This document shows, in pieces, positions 1 through 11,299 of a DNA stretch of 64,000 bases; the first letter of the stretch is position 1; each line of letters starts with the position of its first letter. Source of the stretch: Nilaparvata lugens (taxonomy: Eukaryota; Arthropoda; Insecta; Hemiptera; Delphacidae); assembly GCF_014356525.2 (NCBI RefSeq), contig NC_052511.1:28810639-28874638 (forward strand). Reading direction: 5' to 3'. Position numbers and translations under genes: made by a program. The notes below the pieces were generated by a model. That model made no database searches and was not told the origin of the DNA. It was given only the letters and a program-made list of their open reading frames with translations.

Positions 1-401
1 AAGCGTTATATGATTATTAAATCTTGTGTGAGCATGATCTGATCAAATAAATATAGTTGGTGTATCAGTGTGGATGTGCATATGGTTTGGGACGTCGTTC
101 TTTGTTATTATTTGCTATTATATTCTTTAATTTTTATAAGTTTTGGAATTTTGAATTCTCAATTTGTTTTATTTTCACTTTTTACATGAGTATTTGAAAT
201 CTTCGTATTTTTCATTTTTGAATTAGTGGTATTTTTGTTGTTTGTAATATTTATTATTGCATAAGTTCGTATTATTTTTTTCTCATTTGTATCTGTACAA
301 TTTTTATTGTTAAGGAGACATATTTGGGGAAACCCACTGTCTCCATTGTGGATAAATGAATAAATAAATGAGCTATTGATTGCGTGCAATAACGTATGCA
401 A

Positions 402-1257
402 TTAATAACTAAAATAACATAATATTGTCTCTCGAACTTTCTCTGCTTTGAACTCGGGCTGTCCTGTTGCCAGTATGTCTTGAAGGAGATTCGCTTTTGA
501 TGTTAGCATTTTTGATACACCAACCCGAACAGCCATTAGCCGTTTTCACACCGATATCTCGCCGATACGACATACAGACAGGATTCACTCTGATGGACAG
601 TATAAGAGGAGGCTGCAGTTTATAACTGCGCGAGGTCCACTGCTCACAGAACTGTTAGTATCTTATTGACGAAAAATATAGAAGCTTTTGGGCTCAGAAT
701 AACATTCGAATATTTATAAATAGAATTGATTGATCAATCAAGAGTACGGTACCGTTATAACGTATTTTTTAAATTTTTTCTTCTCTAGCTTATAGAAGCA
801 GTCTTTTTGGGTGTGGTCTGGAGTGAAATATGTAGATTGGCCAAAAAAGATTTTTTTGGTAATGATTGGTTTTGGAAAAAAGCTATCCATTATCCTTGGA
901 ATCGATTTCTGATTGAGTATTGCTATCGAGATTCTTTCATACGTTAATATTATTTTTCACATTTCACAGTAATTGGTCACAAACCCGAACAGAACAACAG
1001 AATGAGTTACATAACTCGGACAATTTCAGTATGACTAAAAAATGAACTCAGTGCTTAGTGTTCTCAGAAGCTTGGTTAGCCGCAGGCGATGAATTGAAAC
1101 TTGTTATGCTCGATTAAGACCTGCAGAGGCAGATTTATATGCGGGTACTACCCTAATATTAAAAATGATCTTCATGGTCAACGAAAAATAGTACTCAATC
1201 GCAAGTGAGATTCCATTTATACTGTCAGAATTTCTCATAAATTGAACCAATGCTTCA
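402..1257. other. No gene seen
   Basis: AT-rich sequence. A slightly GC-richer patch (430-660, with 'gaggaggctgcagttt') gives no convincing exon or known repeat. Confidence 0.5.
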
Positions 1258-1345
1258 CATTTTGACTAATGCTGACTGCTTTAACTGAATCTCACCATAG
1301 TTACAGCACAACAGTGAATCATAGCTGATTCCGAATTTCAAAGGC
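1258..1345 (+). repeat. Dispersed 'aatgctgatagtttgaagtgaatc' family, diverged copy
   Basis: 'taatgctgactgctttaact', 'gaatctcaccatag' and 'tacagcacaac' resemble stretches at 21990-22060, 38094-38150 and 63961-64000. The copies are weakly similar and the unit's limits are unknown. Confidence 0.4.
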
Positions 1346-1454
1346 AGAAGATGAAAAAATTCCAAAGCAATACTCTAATGCACAGTTCTATTATTTTTTC
1401 CCAAACTATTCATTGATTTAAAATCAGTTGAGAGATTTACAGTTCTTTTTTTAT

Positions 1455-1990
1455 TCTTGAATATCATATATTTATTTCTTTATTTGCATTAATACATACA
1501 TGCAGACAACAGGTTAAACCCTTATATGCCTCCTCCAAACATTGCAACATTCTTCATTCAAAAATAAGATTTAGAATAAATAAGAAGCTAAGAATAAAAC
1601 AAGAGTAAAATTGAATAAGAACAAAATAAATTAAATAACAAAAAAGCGTCTTAACAATGGAAATATGTTTTTTTATAAAAAATCCTATTTTGATTTATTG
1701 CTGAATCTACTTCCGAGGAAAAAAGATGAGAGGTGGAAAAATATGCACTTAAAATATCTTACATGGGCACAAACCGTTGAATACAGAACAAAGAATCATG
1801 TGGGCACTAAAAAAAAAGAAGAAAAATGTCATACAGAAACCTGGCCACAAATCTAGCCCTCCAGAGTGTTGCAGAATCTGCCACGAGAGCACCCAAAGAC
1901 TTCTAGGCGCCCAGAAAAGAGATTGAAAAGAAAGAAGAAGAAAAAGAAGATGAAGAAGTAGAAGAAAAAAATATGAGATAGGCGAACATG
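1455..1990 (-). mobile_element. Probable LINE 3' end, antisense
   Basis: Read on the minus strand, it runs from a CTT/TTC-rich stretch through ~350 bp without a frame to 'cctgttgtctgcatgtatg' and ends in AATAAA-type signals with an A/T-rich tail at 1455-1510. That order is typical of the 3' untranslated part of a 5'-truncated non-LTR element. No coding part is present, so the family is not assigned. Confidence 0.35.
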
Positions 1991-2159
1991 TTTTTTCTGT
2001 AATGACAACTCCTCAAATTTTGAAAAAAGTCATCCTGGACATGAGGAATGAACGATCAAAGTTCAATTTTTGCCATTGCTCCTAGGTATCGGTGAGCTGA
2101 ATATTTTCACATTTTAACATTTTGATGATCAGGTGTTTTGAAACGAAATAGTTATTTGT

Positions 2160-2270
2160 GCAACTAGTGCGCAAAGTGACAGTTTGCTGCACCAAAGAAA
2201 CGTTTACGCCCGAGCCATAGGCGAGGGCGGAATGGTTTCTTGAGTGCAGCAGAGGAACTTTGCGCACGTA
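2160..2270. repeat. Long imperfect palindrome (hairpin module)
   Basis: Nested inverted arms: gtgcgcaaagt (2168-2178) against actttgcgcac (near 2254-2264), then tgctgca, aagaaac and gcccgagcc against their complements around the centre 'ataggc'. The same flank, acaaataactatttc, borders the hairpins of the CCTCCACC repeat family, so it is probably a diverged version of that module. The open frame across it is not a gene. Confidence 0.6.
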
Positions 2271-2323
2271 TTTCACATTAAATTTTTCCTACAGTTACCA
2301 TTGAATATGAAAAGTGGGTAATT

Positions 2324-2638
2324 ATGGGTAAAATGATGGCTGAAATCCATCAAATGCTTGTGTGTGTGATGCTGATATTAATAACAACCTTAATTCATTT
2401 AAAAAGTAATAATCCAATTGTAGTTGAAAATTCTCAGCCAAAGTTCTCATTTTTATTCATTCAAGAATCAGAAAAAATACAGATAGAACAAAAAATTCGC
2501 ATTCTAAATACAAGCCAACAGCTCATTGGGATGGCTGAACCGACAAGTGTGCGACCTAGCAGGAAGAATCGTACCTATATAACTTTGTTTCATTCAGCTA
2601 AAAACAGTATTCAGATATTTAGACTTATGGTTAACTAG
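2324..2638 (+). other. 104-codon open frame, probably not a gene
   Basis: It has a hydrophobic N-terminal stretch (residues 8-24, ICVMLILITTLIHL-like) but no recognisable domain. Its composition is the same as the surrounding non-coding DNA and no splice sites or homologous motif support it. Confidence 0.15.
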
Positions 2639-3066
2639 AATTACTGAAAAATACTATAAGTAAACTAAAAAATATTTATAAAATAACATAGACAACAGAA
2701 AATATTTTATTGTAGTATATTCGAATGCTATTTTATTAATTTTATTGACATGGATTTCGAACAGTAATTATTTAACCTGAAAATTTGGATTTCATAATGT
2801 GTGTTTGCTACATTCTCATTGCTCGGAGTTGAAATAATTATTACTGTCAATAGAAAAGAAACATTATTTATTATTGAATGATGAGAAGTTATTATTCAAT
2901 TATGATTTAGATAAACATTATTATTGTTTTGGATTTCTAGATTGGGATTTTATCATAAATACGTAGCTATATAGCCATTGATGAATCTTATCTAACCACA
3001 GACATTGCTACCAACTTAATTTTTATTTTCCTGCACTGGTGCTCCATATAACCTACCAACTATTTT

Positions 3067-3975
3067 GCGTTGTCATGCTGCAAATCTGGAGTATGCAAAG
3101 TAATGCTTTGCGCACTAGAGCGGAAAAGTGATTCTTTGCAGCCTGCAATCAGTGCAGAAATGGTCACTTTTCAAGGTATCTGTAGGAAAATTATATTTTG
3201 CTCCACCTACTGTCTAATGTGCTTACTTTACTCCCAGAACATAATAGGTACTGAAGTGTCACTTCTTCGCTCTCGGGACAAAAAAACAGAAGAACTCCCT
3301 AGAGCATAATAGTAACTCCATTTGAATAACATGGGAAGCATCTCTATCTCATTAACTCACATTTGAAATATGTTAGAAGGTCTAAGCTCAGATGAGGAAA
3401 CATAATAGAGGTGTGTGTCATTGAGTCAACTGAATTCAATACCTCAACCTAAAATAATCTTAATAGTCTAACAATTAATCTTAATCTTAATCTTGATAAC
3501 CTAAAATAGTCTAACCAACCTAAAATAATGCGGTTTTGATCAACTCATGAAATATATGTTTGTATGATTATTACATACTTAATATTAGTAGATGATAAAA
3601 ATTTATACATATTTTATTCTATTCAAAATACCAGCAAACAAATATTTTTCATCTTCAATTCAAATCTGAAACACGCAAACTGGAGTCCACCATCTTTGAA
3701 CTGATAATTGTTACAACTTTTGCTGATAGATAGCACAATAGGCAGTGCCAGACAACCGGTTTTTAGTTTTCAGATTTCAGGTTATGTAAAATTAAACATT
3801 GTCACCAGAATGTGAGTTATTATTCTTATTAATTGAAATTATTTGATTCGCAGTTTCTGTAAATGTTGGTGGAGGAGAAATGTTGTGTATATCACGAGTG
3901 AAATAGTATATTTCGCACCTAGGGCCGGAAATATATTTTTGCCCATGGTGCGAACGCTATTTTTCGCCACACCAA
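3067..3975 (+). repeat. Dispersed repeat with CCTCCACC-type inverted ends, copy A
   Basis: The ~680 bp core runs from 'ctccacctactgtcta' (3201) to 'ggtggaggagaaatg' (3868), whose ends are inverted copies of each other. The core includes 'caaaataccagcaaacaaat', 'aacacgcaaactggagtcc' and 'gatagatagcacaa'. It is flanked by hairpin-forming modules at 3067-3170 and 3885-3970. The same core occurs in reverse at 36961-37545, and partial copies lie at 4829-5130 and 10440-10742. No coding potential. It fits a non-autonomous DNA element, but the superfamily is not clear. Confidence 0.6.
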
Positions 3976-4377
3976 AAAAAAACTTCCTAATATATAAGAA
4001 ATTAAAAAATAAATAAAATTCAAACAGCCTATTTTGATAGTTTGAATCTTGGTTATGACAACTTTCACTGTCAATTAATTTCAATATTACTAATTGATAA
4101 TTTACAATAGTGACAATATTTTTATACTATTAATATTTCGAATAATTGTTTTAATTTTTATAGCTCACGCTTTGCGCCTGGTGCAATATCTCATGGATAG
4201 ATGGATGAATAGAATTTTCATTACTATTTTGAAATAATGTGATTAAAAATTAATATAATTGCATATTTCACAGTTTTGTCTCAAAATATATCTAAAAAAT
4301 TGATTGAAATTTAAATTACGGTAACTAATATAAAAAATAGCTAATAAAAGTCGAAATTCATCGACAAAAAAAAAAAA

Positions 4378-4475
4378 TGTCACTGACCGAGGTTCGAACC
4401 TAGATCATGTTTGTAATTCACTGAGATTTGAGTTTTGATGTATTACGCCTTTACACTCTCGGCCAGTCAGGTAAC
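4378..4475 (-). mobile_element. tRNA-derived SINE head (antisense)
   Basis: On the minus strand there is a box A-like TGGCCGAGAGTG (4454-4465) and a box B GGTTCGAACC (4391-4400), about 54 bp apart. This is the pol III internal promoter layout of a Ser/Leu-type tRNA. The acceptor stem and T stem do not pair properly and a run of T follows box B on the minus strand, so this is a SINE head or tRNA pseudogene, not a working tRNA. Confidence 0.5.
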
Positions 4476-4689
4476 GTATGTAGGCTACTATAATATAGTG
4501 TAGCCTATAGCAGCAAACTTGAAGCCGGTTTGCCGGCATTTTCACAACAAAATATTGCTCTGAAAATAGTTAAATCATAGAGAAAACATTCGAAGATTCA
4601 ATCTTGAGTGGGCCTAATGTTCCGTAAAGTTTTACCGGCCTGGTCGGAAAACAATCACTTTCGGCCTTCATATGACGCACATAAACCAG

Positions 4690-5130
4690 CTCATTACATG
4701 CAAGTGTGGCGAAAAATGTTTTTTCTACCTCAGGAAAATTTTTTCCCTCGGCTTCGCCACAGGCTTCAAACTTTTCCTTCAGGGAGAAAAAACAGTACTC
4801 TCCACTCTAGATATACAAATAACTATTTCCTCCACCTCCTATCTAAAGTGCTTACTTTACTCCCTGGAACATAATACTAAAGTGTCACTTTTTCGCTCTC
4901 GGGAGGAAAAAACAAGAAAACTCCCTAGAGCATAAAGGTAACTTCATTTAATAACATGGGAAGCATCTATATTTTAAAAAAACGTAAATTTGAAATATGT
5001 TAGAAGGTCTAAGCTCAGATGAGGAAGCATATAGAGTAGTCATTAAACCAACTAAATTCAATATCTCAACCAGACATTTGCTCAATATATGAAATTTATG
5101 TTTGTATGCTAAAATTATTACAAACTTCAT
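4690..5130 (+). repeat. Dispersed repeat, copy B (hairpin module plus left part)
   Basis: A hairpin module (about 4700-4815: 'gttttttctacctcagg' against 'gggagaaaaaacagtac') is followed by 'acaaataactatttcctcc' and the left end of the same core as copy A, from CCTCCACC at 4829. It shares 'gcttactttactccctgg', 'cactttttcgctctcggga' and 'ttagaaggtctaagctcag'. It stops near 5130, about where the right half should begin. An open frame across the hairpin is a by-product of the repeat. Confidence 0.6.
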
Positions 5131-6690
5131 ATCACTTATGATGATGTGTTATGACCCCATAAAATAATTTCGAAGAAACCAACTAATCTTCAATAGAATT
5201 GTGAAATTGAAAGAACAGATAGCCTAGTCAAGGTATCACTCTAATAAAATTGAATCTTATTCATGATAAGGAGTAGTTGTATTATCTATAAAGCGATAAG
5301 AGAACCATGCAAAATTGTAATTATGCAGTAATGAGAATTCTTTGGCAAAAATAAAATTATAAAGTGGCTTGTTTATTATTGGCAGATTATAGAAAAAAAG
5401 GGGATTGCTTGTACAATTTGAGGTTAGAATCCTTTGTTTTGATTTAATACGTCAATCGAACTCAGATCAATTGACAATTTTTTGAAGTAATATCGAATAG
5501 ATCAGCTGATTGCTCAATCAACCATTATGAATTAAATTATATTTTACTCTGATAATTGTAAATATTATATGTTGAAGAAGATTTATGTAATGAAAAACAA
5601 CGGTGATTATGTTGTTCGAATATTTATTGAAATCTAAAAAAGTATGAAAACCAAGAGTATACAAAGCTCACATAAAAAATTAAATGTATACCGCATTGTA
5701 GTATCATATATTGAGATTCATTTATTGGAATGCTCACAGGCTATTATATAAGTTATTTATGTATGAATTTTTTATTTATTTTTGCATAACAAAGTTGGAG
5801 AAACCCTGAATCTCAAGTAACCAATTACATCACGTTTTACTAAGACTAGAAAGCCAATCAGAAGAAGGCTTACAAATTGTTAGAGGAAGAGATGAGAATT
5901 TTCTTAGATCTTCTTCTCTCTGGTTTGTGAACTCGACGAATATGGCAGCATAGGGAGATAGGGACTCTTTTCAATCATTTTTAAAGCCTCAAACCAGTCT
6001 CTTTTTTAAATGTTATATAAGTGTAGTTAATGTTTGATTATTTGTGAACTCAGTGCTATTTAAGAGTTCTTAACTGTAATTTATTCCCGTAAATATATCA
6101 TTAGTACTGATAGAAACTTATATGCAATCTGGACCATACACAAGCCCTGCAGAGTCGAAAGGATCCAACTAATTAATTATTGGAGATAATTGATTATTCT
6201 ACAAGAACTTCAGAACATCATTATAGTGAGTGCAAATTATCCTAATGAGCTCATTAGCAGGCCTTTATCAGTGAATTGGGGAATTATGTAAAGCGCTATA
6301 TAAATGTTATCCAAGTTTAAAATCTTCGCAACGTGTTGACCTATTAGGTATATGGAACTAGAGCAATCTACAGAAATATATTTAATACTATAGGAAGCTT
6401 ATTTCCGTGCATGGCAAGAATCCACATATGTTACCCTGAGATTATAAAAATTATTATTTTTCATTGATTATTATTGCTCATTGGTTAAAAGTATGTTCTA
6501 TCGAATCTATTTACTGAACAGGTTCCAATTTGTTAAATTCTGATTCAACCTGAAGTTCCACATCTCAGTATTAATAAATGAATAGATATTTTTACAGCTC
6601 ACAATATTGTGAATGCTAACAACTCCTATGATAATTATTAAAATATTAGAGAATTTATTTATTCAAAGAAAATTATATTTATCAAGAAAT
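5131..6690. other. No gene seen before the LINE insertion
   Basis: AT-rich single-copy-looking DNA with stops in all frames. It is the preinsertion flank of the RTE-like element. Confidence 0.5.
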
Positions 6691-6975
6691 ATTGTTGTCT
6701 ATCAGCAGCTTGGATAAATACTTCACAAAAAGCACGGAAAGGAACATGGACACCAAACAGGCTGATGAGCAGGGGGAGTCAAAGGACATGTCTCAGAAAT
6801 CGGTTGGAAGGAACGAGGAAAAAGGAGGACCTCCAAATAAACAGTCATAGCAGCAACGGACAGAAAGAAAGATCGGATTCACACAGGAACGGAAAGGAAG
6901 TAAAACAAATAGCAACAGGAAATTTATATACATCGGCACATTTAATGCGAGATCAATCTTGGGAGAGGATAAATT

Positions 6976-7377
6976 ATGGAATTGGAAGAAGCAATGAAAG
7001 AAATCAAGTGGGACATAGTTGGATTAGCGGAAATAAGGAGGAGCTTTGAAGAAATAGTGGAACGAAACAGTGGACATATCTTTTGCCATTCAGCTGCTAT
7101 TAGAGGAAACAGAGGGGTTGGATTCTTCGTTAACGAACAGCTTAAAGGTGGATTTTCAGAATTCAGAGCTGTGTCAGACAGGATTGCGCTTCTCAGAATC
7201 AAAATCGGAAACAATAAGTTGATGATAGTACAAGTACATGCACCGACTTCGGTCAGCTCAGACGAGGAGGTGGAAATGTTTTACGAAGCAGTAGAGGAGA
7301 TAATTGCTCAGAAGCGATGCGGAGAAAAATTAATCATTATGGGAGATTTTAATGCAAAGATTGGAATAACAAAATAA
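6976..7377 (+). pseudogene. LINE endonuclease domain, N-terminal part (frameshifted)
   Basis: This frame carries the start of an apurinic-type endonuclease (EEP family). Visible are 'IVGLAEIR' (around residues 14-21), the block 'GVGFFVN' and 'IIMGDFNAKIG' near the end, with the GDFN metal-site motif. The true N-terminus ('YIGTFNARSIL', 6927 onward) lies in another frame because a base appears to be missing near 6978. A stop at 7375-7377 separates it from the rest of the domain, which resumes at about 7418. It belongs to the RTE-like element spanning 6703-9854. Confidence 0.8.
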
Positions 7378-7417
7378 AGATCAGAGTAGAATAGCAATTG
7401 GAAATGAAAGAGGAGAA

Positions 7418-8419
7418 ATGCTACTGGACTTCACTTCAAGAAACAACCTAAAAGTGGTAAATAGGAGTTTCAGAGGAATTATTGAAGATAAATGGACCTG
7501 GAAATCACCATTGGGAGGCCTGCACGAATTAGATTACTTGATTATTGAAGAGAGTAACGATATGGTTCGGAAATTAGAGGTAGTTAAAACATTCAAGTAC
7601 GACTCTGATCATAGATTGTTGATGGCTGGAGTATTACTTCACAAGCGAAGGTTTTTCATAAAGAAGAAAAGCATAAGGATAGAGCAAGTAAATTATGCGA
7701 GGTTTGTGGAGAAATTAGAGGAGGAAATAAGGAGTAGGAGTCGTAACTTGACGGAAACAAGCAGTATTGAAGTGATTTATGAAAATATGATACAATCTAT
7801 TCATATGGCTTATAGTGGACTGGAGAGAATGCAACAGAATGGGAGAAGATGGAGCAATAAAATCTCGCCCGAAACGAAGTGTCTGATTGAAAGGAGAGAA
7901 GCACTAAATAGGATTTCTATGAAGACTGAAGAGGAAAAGTACGAACATAGCAATCTTAGGAAAGAAGTAAGAAAAAGAATAAGGAGAGAGCTGAAAGATT
8001 ACGAAGAAAATGTTATAAGTACAATGATGTCAACTTCGGGTTCGACAAAGAAGATAAATCAGAAGCTTAGTTCCACTACAAGGAAATGGATCTCCAAGTT
8101 GAATACTGAAGATGGAACAGCAACTGAAAGAAAACAAATTTTGGATCAAGTAAAAGTCTTTTATGAGCAATTGTATAAAAAAGATAACCCCAACGAAATA
8201 TGTACAGAGACAGATAGTCTTCAGGTGGAAATGGAGTTTCAAGGATTAAGTATATTGGAAGATGAAATAAGACATGCCATTAAAAATCTTAAAAAAGGAA
8301 AAGCCCCGGGAATGGATGGAATCACATGTGAAGCAATAATAACAGGAATGGAGAAACTCATAAAACCACTCACTTTTACTATTCAACAAGATTCTAAAGA
8401 AAAATGTTATACCCAGTGA
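7418..8419 (+). pseudogene. LINE endonuclease C-terminus, linker and start of reverse transcriptase (interrupted)
   Basis: The first ~60 residues complete the endonuclease ('TWKSPLGGLHELDYLI', then 'YDSDHRLLM', the SDH catalytic-type motif). A lysine/arginine-rich linker of ~180 residues follows. Near residue 290 comes the reverse transcriptase entry motif 'LKKGKAPGMDGITCEAI'. The frame is lost around 8390-8419. The expected continuation ('IPSDWK', 'LFKKG', 'NYR') can be read in other frames between 8400 and 8520, so one or more indels interrupt the gene. Confidence 0.8.
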
Positions 8420-8561
8420 TTGGAAAACAAACAAGATCATAATACTGTTTAAAAAAGGATCAAGGTTTGATATTAAAAACTACAGACTCTCTCTCCTCAG
8501 TTATATAATTATAAGATATTTGCCTCAATCATAAAAAAACAGGATAATAAATAAAGTATAT

Positions 8562-9437
8562 GAAAACCATCCAACTGAGCAGGCAGGATTCAGACCCTGC
8601 TACTCTACAACTGATCATTTACAGGATGCGAATCAGATTATTGAGAAGTGCACAGAATATAGTATACCGATATACCTGGGTCTAATCGATTTCCATAAAG
8701 CGTTTGACAGTCTTAATCATTGTAGGATGTGGGATGCACTAAGAGAAACGGGAATAGATAGAGAATATATCAATGTTATTAGAAGTTTATACAAGAACAC
8801 GGAGGTATATGTCGAGCTTGAGAGATGAGGGAGAAATATTAAAATAGAGAAAGGACTCAAGCAGGGTTGTCCACTGTCCCCGGTTATATTCAATTGTTGT
8901 TTGGAGTATATATTTCGCAGATTAGAGTGGGAAGGCAGAGGGCTTCGGATTAACGGCCAAGAGCTCACGAATCTCCGATTTGCAGATGATGTTATGATCA
9001 TGGCAAGCAGCGCTATAGAGATGAAGGGAATGATAGAGGAATTAGTTGGTGCTAGTGAAGCGATGGGTCTCCATCTAAATGCACAGAAGACAAGAATAAT
9101 GACCAATGCAGAAAGAATAAGTGTGCAAGTAGGCTGCGGAAGTATTGAGTATGTGGAGGAATATGAGTATCTGGGTCAGATTCTATCATTCACGAATAGA
9201 GCGGCAAAGGAAGTTAAACACAGGATTGACAAAGGATGGAAAAAGTATTGGGCTTTGAAAAGAATATTTAAGGGAAACTATTCCAACAATCTAAAAGCGA
9301 GAACTCTATCAATGTGCGTATACCCTGCAATACTATATGGAGCGCAGACCTGGGCACTCACAGAAAATCAAGATAAGAAGCTGGAGACGACGCAAACTAA
9401 AATGCTGAGAAGTATTCTTGGCCTGAAGCAAGTGTAA
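8562..9437 (+). pseudogene. LINE reverse transcriptase palm and thumb, with in-frame stop
   Basis: One continuous frame with a single TGA at 8826-8828. It shows 'EQAGFRP' (8574 onward), 'DFHKAFDS' (motif A), 'LKQGCPLSPVIFN' (motif B), and after 8901 'LRFADDVMI' (motif C, with both catalytic aspartates kept), then 'EYLGQIL' and 'AILYGAQTWAL'. A TAA ends it at 9435-9437, before the last conserved part. The catalytic residues are intact although the frame is broken, which suggests young decay. Confidence 0.85.
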
Positions 9438-9458
9438 AGAGTTACAAACAGGGATATA

Positions 9459-9713
9459 TTGAGGAAAGTAAAGGTGAAGTACTTGCAAAAAGAGGCTCAT
9501 GTAATGAAATGGAAGTGGGCCGGAAGCATAGCGAGACTGCCTGAAGATCGATGGACAAGGATTTGCACGGAGTGGGTACCGATGGACAGGACCAGGAGAC
9601 GAGGACGGCCACCGACCAGATGGAGGGACGAGTTGTGCCAGAAAGTGGGCCATGCATGGGCGACTACGGCCAGAAATAGGCAATTATGGGCTAAAATAAT
9701 AAAGAAATTATGA
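9459..9713 (+). pseudogene. LINE C-terminal segment after the reverse transcriptase
   Basis: Continues in the same frame after the TAA at 9435-9437. It carries the tail block 'WAGSIARLPEDRWTR', 'RTRRRGRPPTRWRDEL' and 'ATTARNRQLWAKI', which many insect RTE-like elements share after the RT domain. It is followed by ~120 bp of 3' untranslated sequence, an AATAAA-like 'aaataaagc' around 9821 and the (ATT)n tail. Confidence 0.8.
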
Positions 9714-10439
9714 TTGTAAATATATTTTGTAAACAGATTTTTATGATTGTAATTAATTAATCAAGGACTGTCAACCTCAAATACCTCGTTAAGAGAGGCT
9801 TTTGTTCATGTAATGAATGTAAATAAAGCTTTACTATTATTATTATTATTATTGTTGTTGTCTATGTTATTTTATGGGAATATATTTTGTGTTTTATGTC
9901 AGCATACAAGATTCTAGAAGTTTTATTATTTTCCTAATTCATCTCGTGATATACAGTTTGAGCTGTCTTGGTACCTAGCATTCTTATTCTGCAGCATATA
10001 TAATTAGTCAATTGATTAATATTGATCTTATTCAGAGCACTTATTACTTATCATCCTTTGATGATAGTAATACTATTCAGGCAGCACAATATTACTGATA
10101 TTTGTATTAATAAGTCTACAATATATCATATAAGGATCCAGAGAACTTCAAGAACTGGCGTTGTAAGTCTCAAGGAATTTCGAAAGGATAAATTAGTGTA
10201 TACCTGTTTTCATGATGAGCGTTAACTAGAAAAACAATAGTTGATTTTCATTATTCTCGATTGAATATATGGTTACTGATAATCAGTCACTAACTATCTT
10301 TCTGACTTCCTTATTGATAGACGGCCTTAACTTTTTGCAAATTTATTTGCAAGCTAGGGATATTAACAGCTACACTGGTATATATAAAAAATACCATTTC
10401 ACATAAGAATGTCGCCCAACATGGATGGCAATATATCAC

Positions 10440-10876
10440 TTCACACAAAATACTAAAAAAATGTATTAAAAATGTTTTATTCCATGTTATTCAAAATACC
10501 AGCCAACGAATATTCCTCATTAACTAATCAAATTTGAAACGGGAACTTCATCATAGTGTAGCTGTGGCGGCCATTGTTGTTACAAGTTTTGCCGACAGAT
10601 AGCACATAGCGCTGTCGGCAGTGAACTGTGATTACAAGCCAGCCCATCTGTTTACTTATTAGATTATGTTGTAACACATTCACGTACGTTTTAAAAATTA
10701 CTTTATTTGCAGTTTTTATAAAAATGTAGGTAGAGGAAAAATGTTGTATATATCACGAGTGAAGAATGTATTTTCTCCTTCAGGAAAATTGTTGCCCTCG
10801 GCTTCACCTCGGGCTTCAAACTTTTCCCTTAGGGAGAAAAAGCAGTACTTTTCACTCTAGATATACAAATAACTAT
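10440..10876 (+). repeat. Dispersed repeat, copy C (right part plus hairpin module)
   Basis: Matches the right half of copy A: 'attcaaaataccagccaacg', 'gatagcacatagcgctgtc' and 'gtaggtagaggaaaaatg'. The hairpin module follows at 10753-10865, bounded by 'atatcacgagtgaa' and 'ttcactctagatata'. Its inverted arms, ttttctccttcaggaaaat and cccttagggagaaaaa, flank a 'ccctcggcttcacctcggg' centre. The left half is absent. Confidence 0.6.
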
Positions 10877-10904
10877 TGTCATTGTCTATTCTGAGAGAAA
10901 GATG

Positions 10905-11297
10905 GGATGATAGGATAAAGAGGGAGAGAGAGGAAAGAGAGAGAAAAAAGAAGAAGTGGAAGAAGAAAAAGAAGGAAGAGGAAAAGAAGACGAAGAAGCA
11001 GGAGAAAGAGGAGAAGAAAAAGGGGAAGAAGGAGATGTCGGAGTAGAAGTGGAAGAAGAAAAAGAAGAATATGAAGAAGAGGAAGAAAATGAAGAAGAGG
11101 AAGAAAATGAAGAAGGAGAAGGAAAAGAAGAAGAAAAATAAGTAAAAGAATAGAGATCAGAAGGAAAAGAAAAAGAAGAAAGAGAAGAAGAGGAAGAAGA
11201 TGAAGAAGAAGAAGGAAAAGAAGAAGAAAATGAAGTAAAAGAATAGAGAGCAGAAGGAAAAGAAAAAGAAGAAAGAGAAGAAGAGGAAAAAAAATAA
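10905..11297 (+). repeat. GAA/GAAGAG-rich purine tract
   Basis: Nearly 400 bp of almost only purines on the plus strand (gaa, gag, gaagag units) with an approximately repeated ~75 bp block (11150 and 11225: 'gaatagagatcagaaggaaa' and 'gaatagagagcagaaggaaa'). Frames of Glu/Lys or Ser are compositional and not genes. Confidence 0.85.
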
Positions 11298-11299
11298 TT

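Larger units (their letters stand above)
6703..9854 (+). mobile_element. Nearly full-length, decayed RTE-like non-LTR retrotransposon
   Basis: The element is 3.15 kb and bounded by a perfect 11 bp target-site duplication, ttgttgtctat, at 6692-6702 and 9855-9865. Its order is an endonuclease (exonuclease-endonuclease-phosphatase fold), a reverse transcriptase, then a C-terminal stretch with 'RGRPPTRWRDEL'. It ends in an (ATT)n tail (9836-9854). A single-ORF size near 3.2 kb, the short-repeat tail and the RGRPPTRW motif fit the RTE/BovB group; the clade is inferred from these traits. The reading frame is broken many times (near 6978, 7375, 8390-8560, a TGA at 8826 and a TAA at 9435), so it cannot move by itself. 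The clean duplication and intact 5' end suggest a fairly recent insertion. Confidence 0.85.

Noticed and set aside
4378..4475. Functional tRNA gene on the minus strand
   Set aside because: Box A and box B are present, but the acceptor and T stems do not pair and no proper anticodon arm is formed.
4608..4935. Two overlapping 87-88 codon frames
   Set aside because: They lie across the hairpin module and core of a dispersed repeat; the homologous copies lack the frames.
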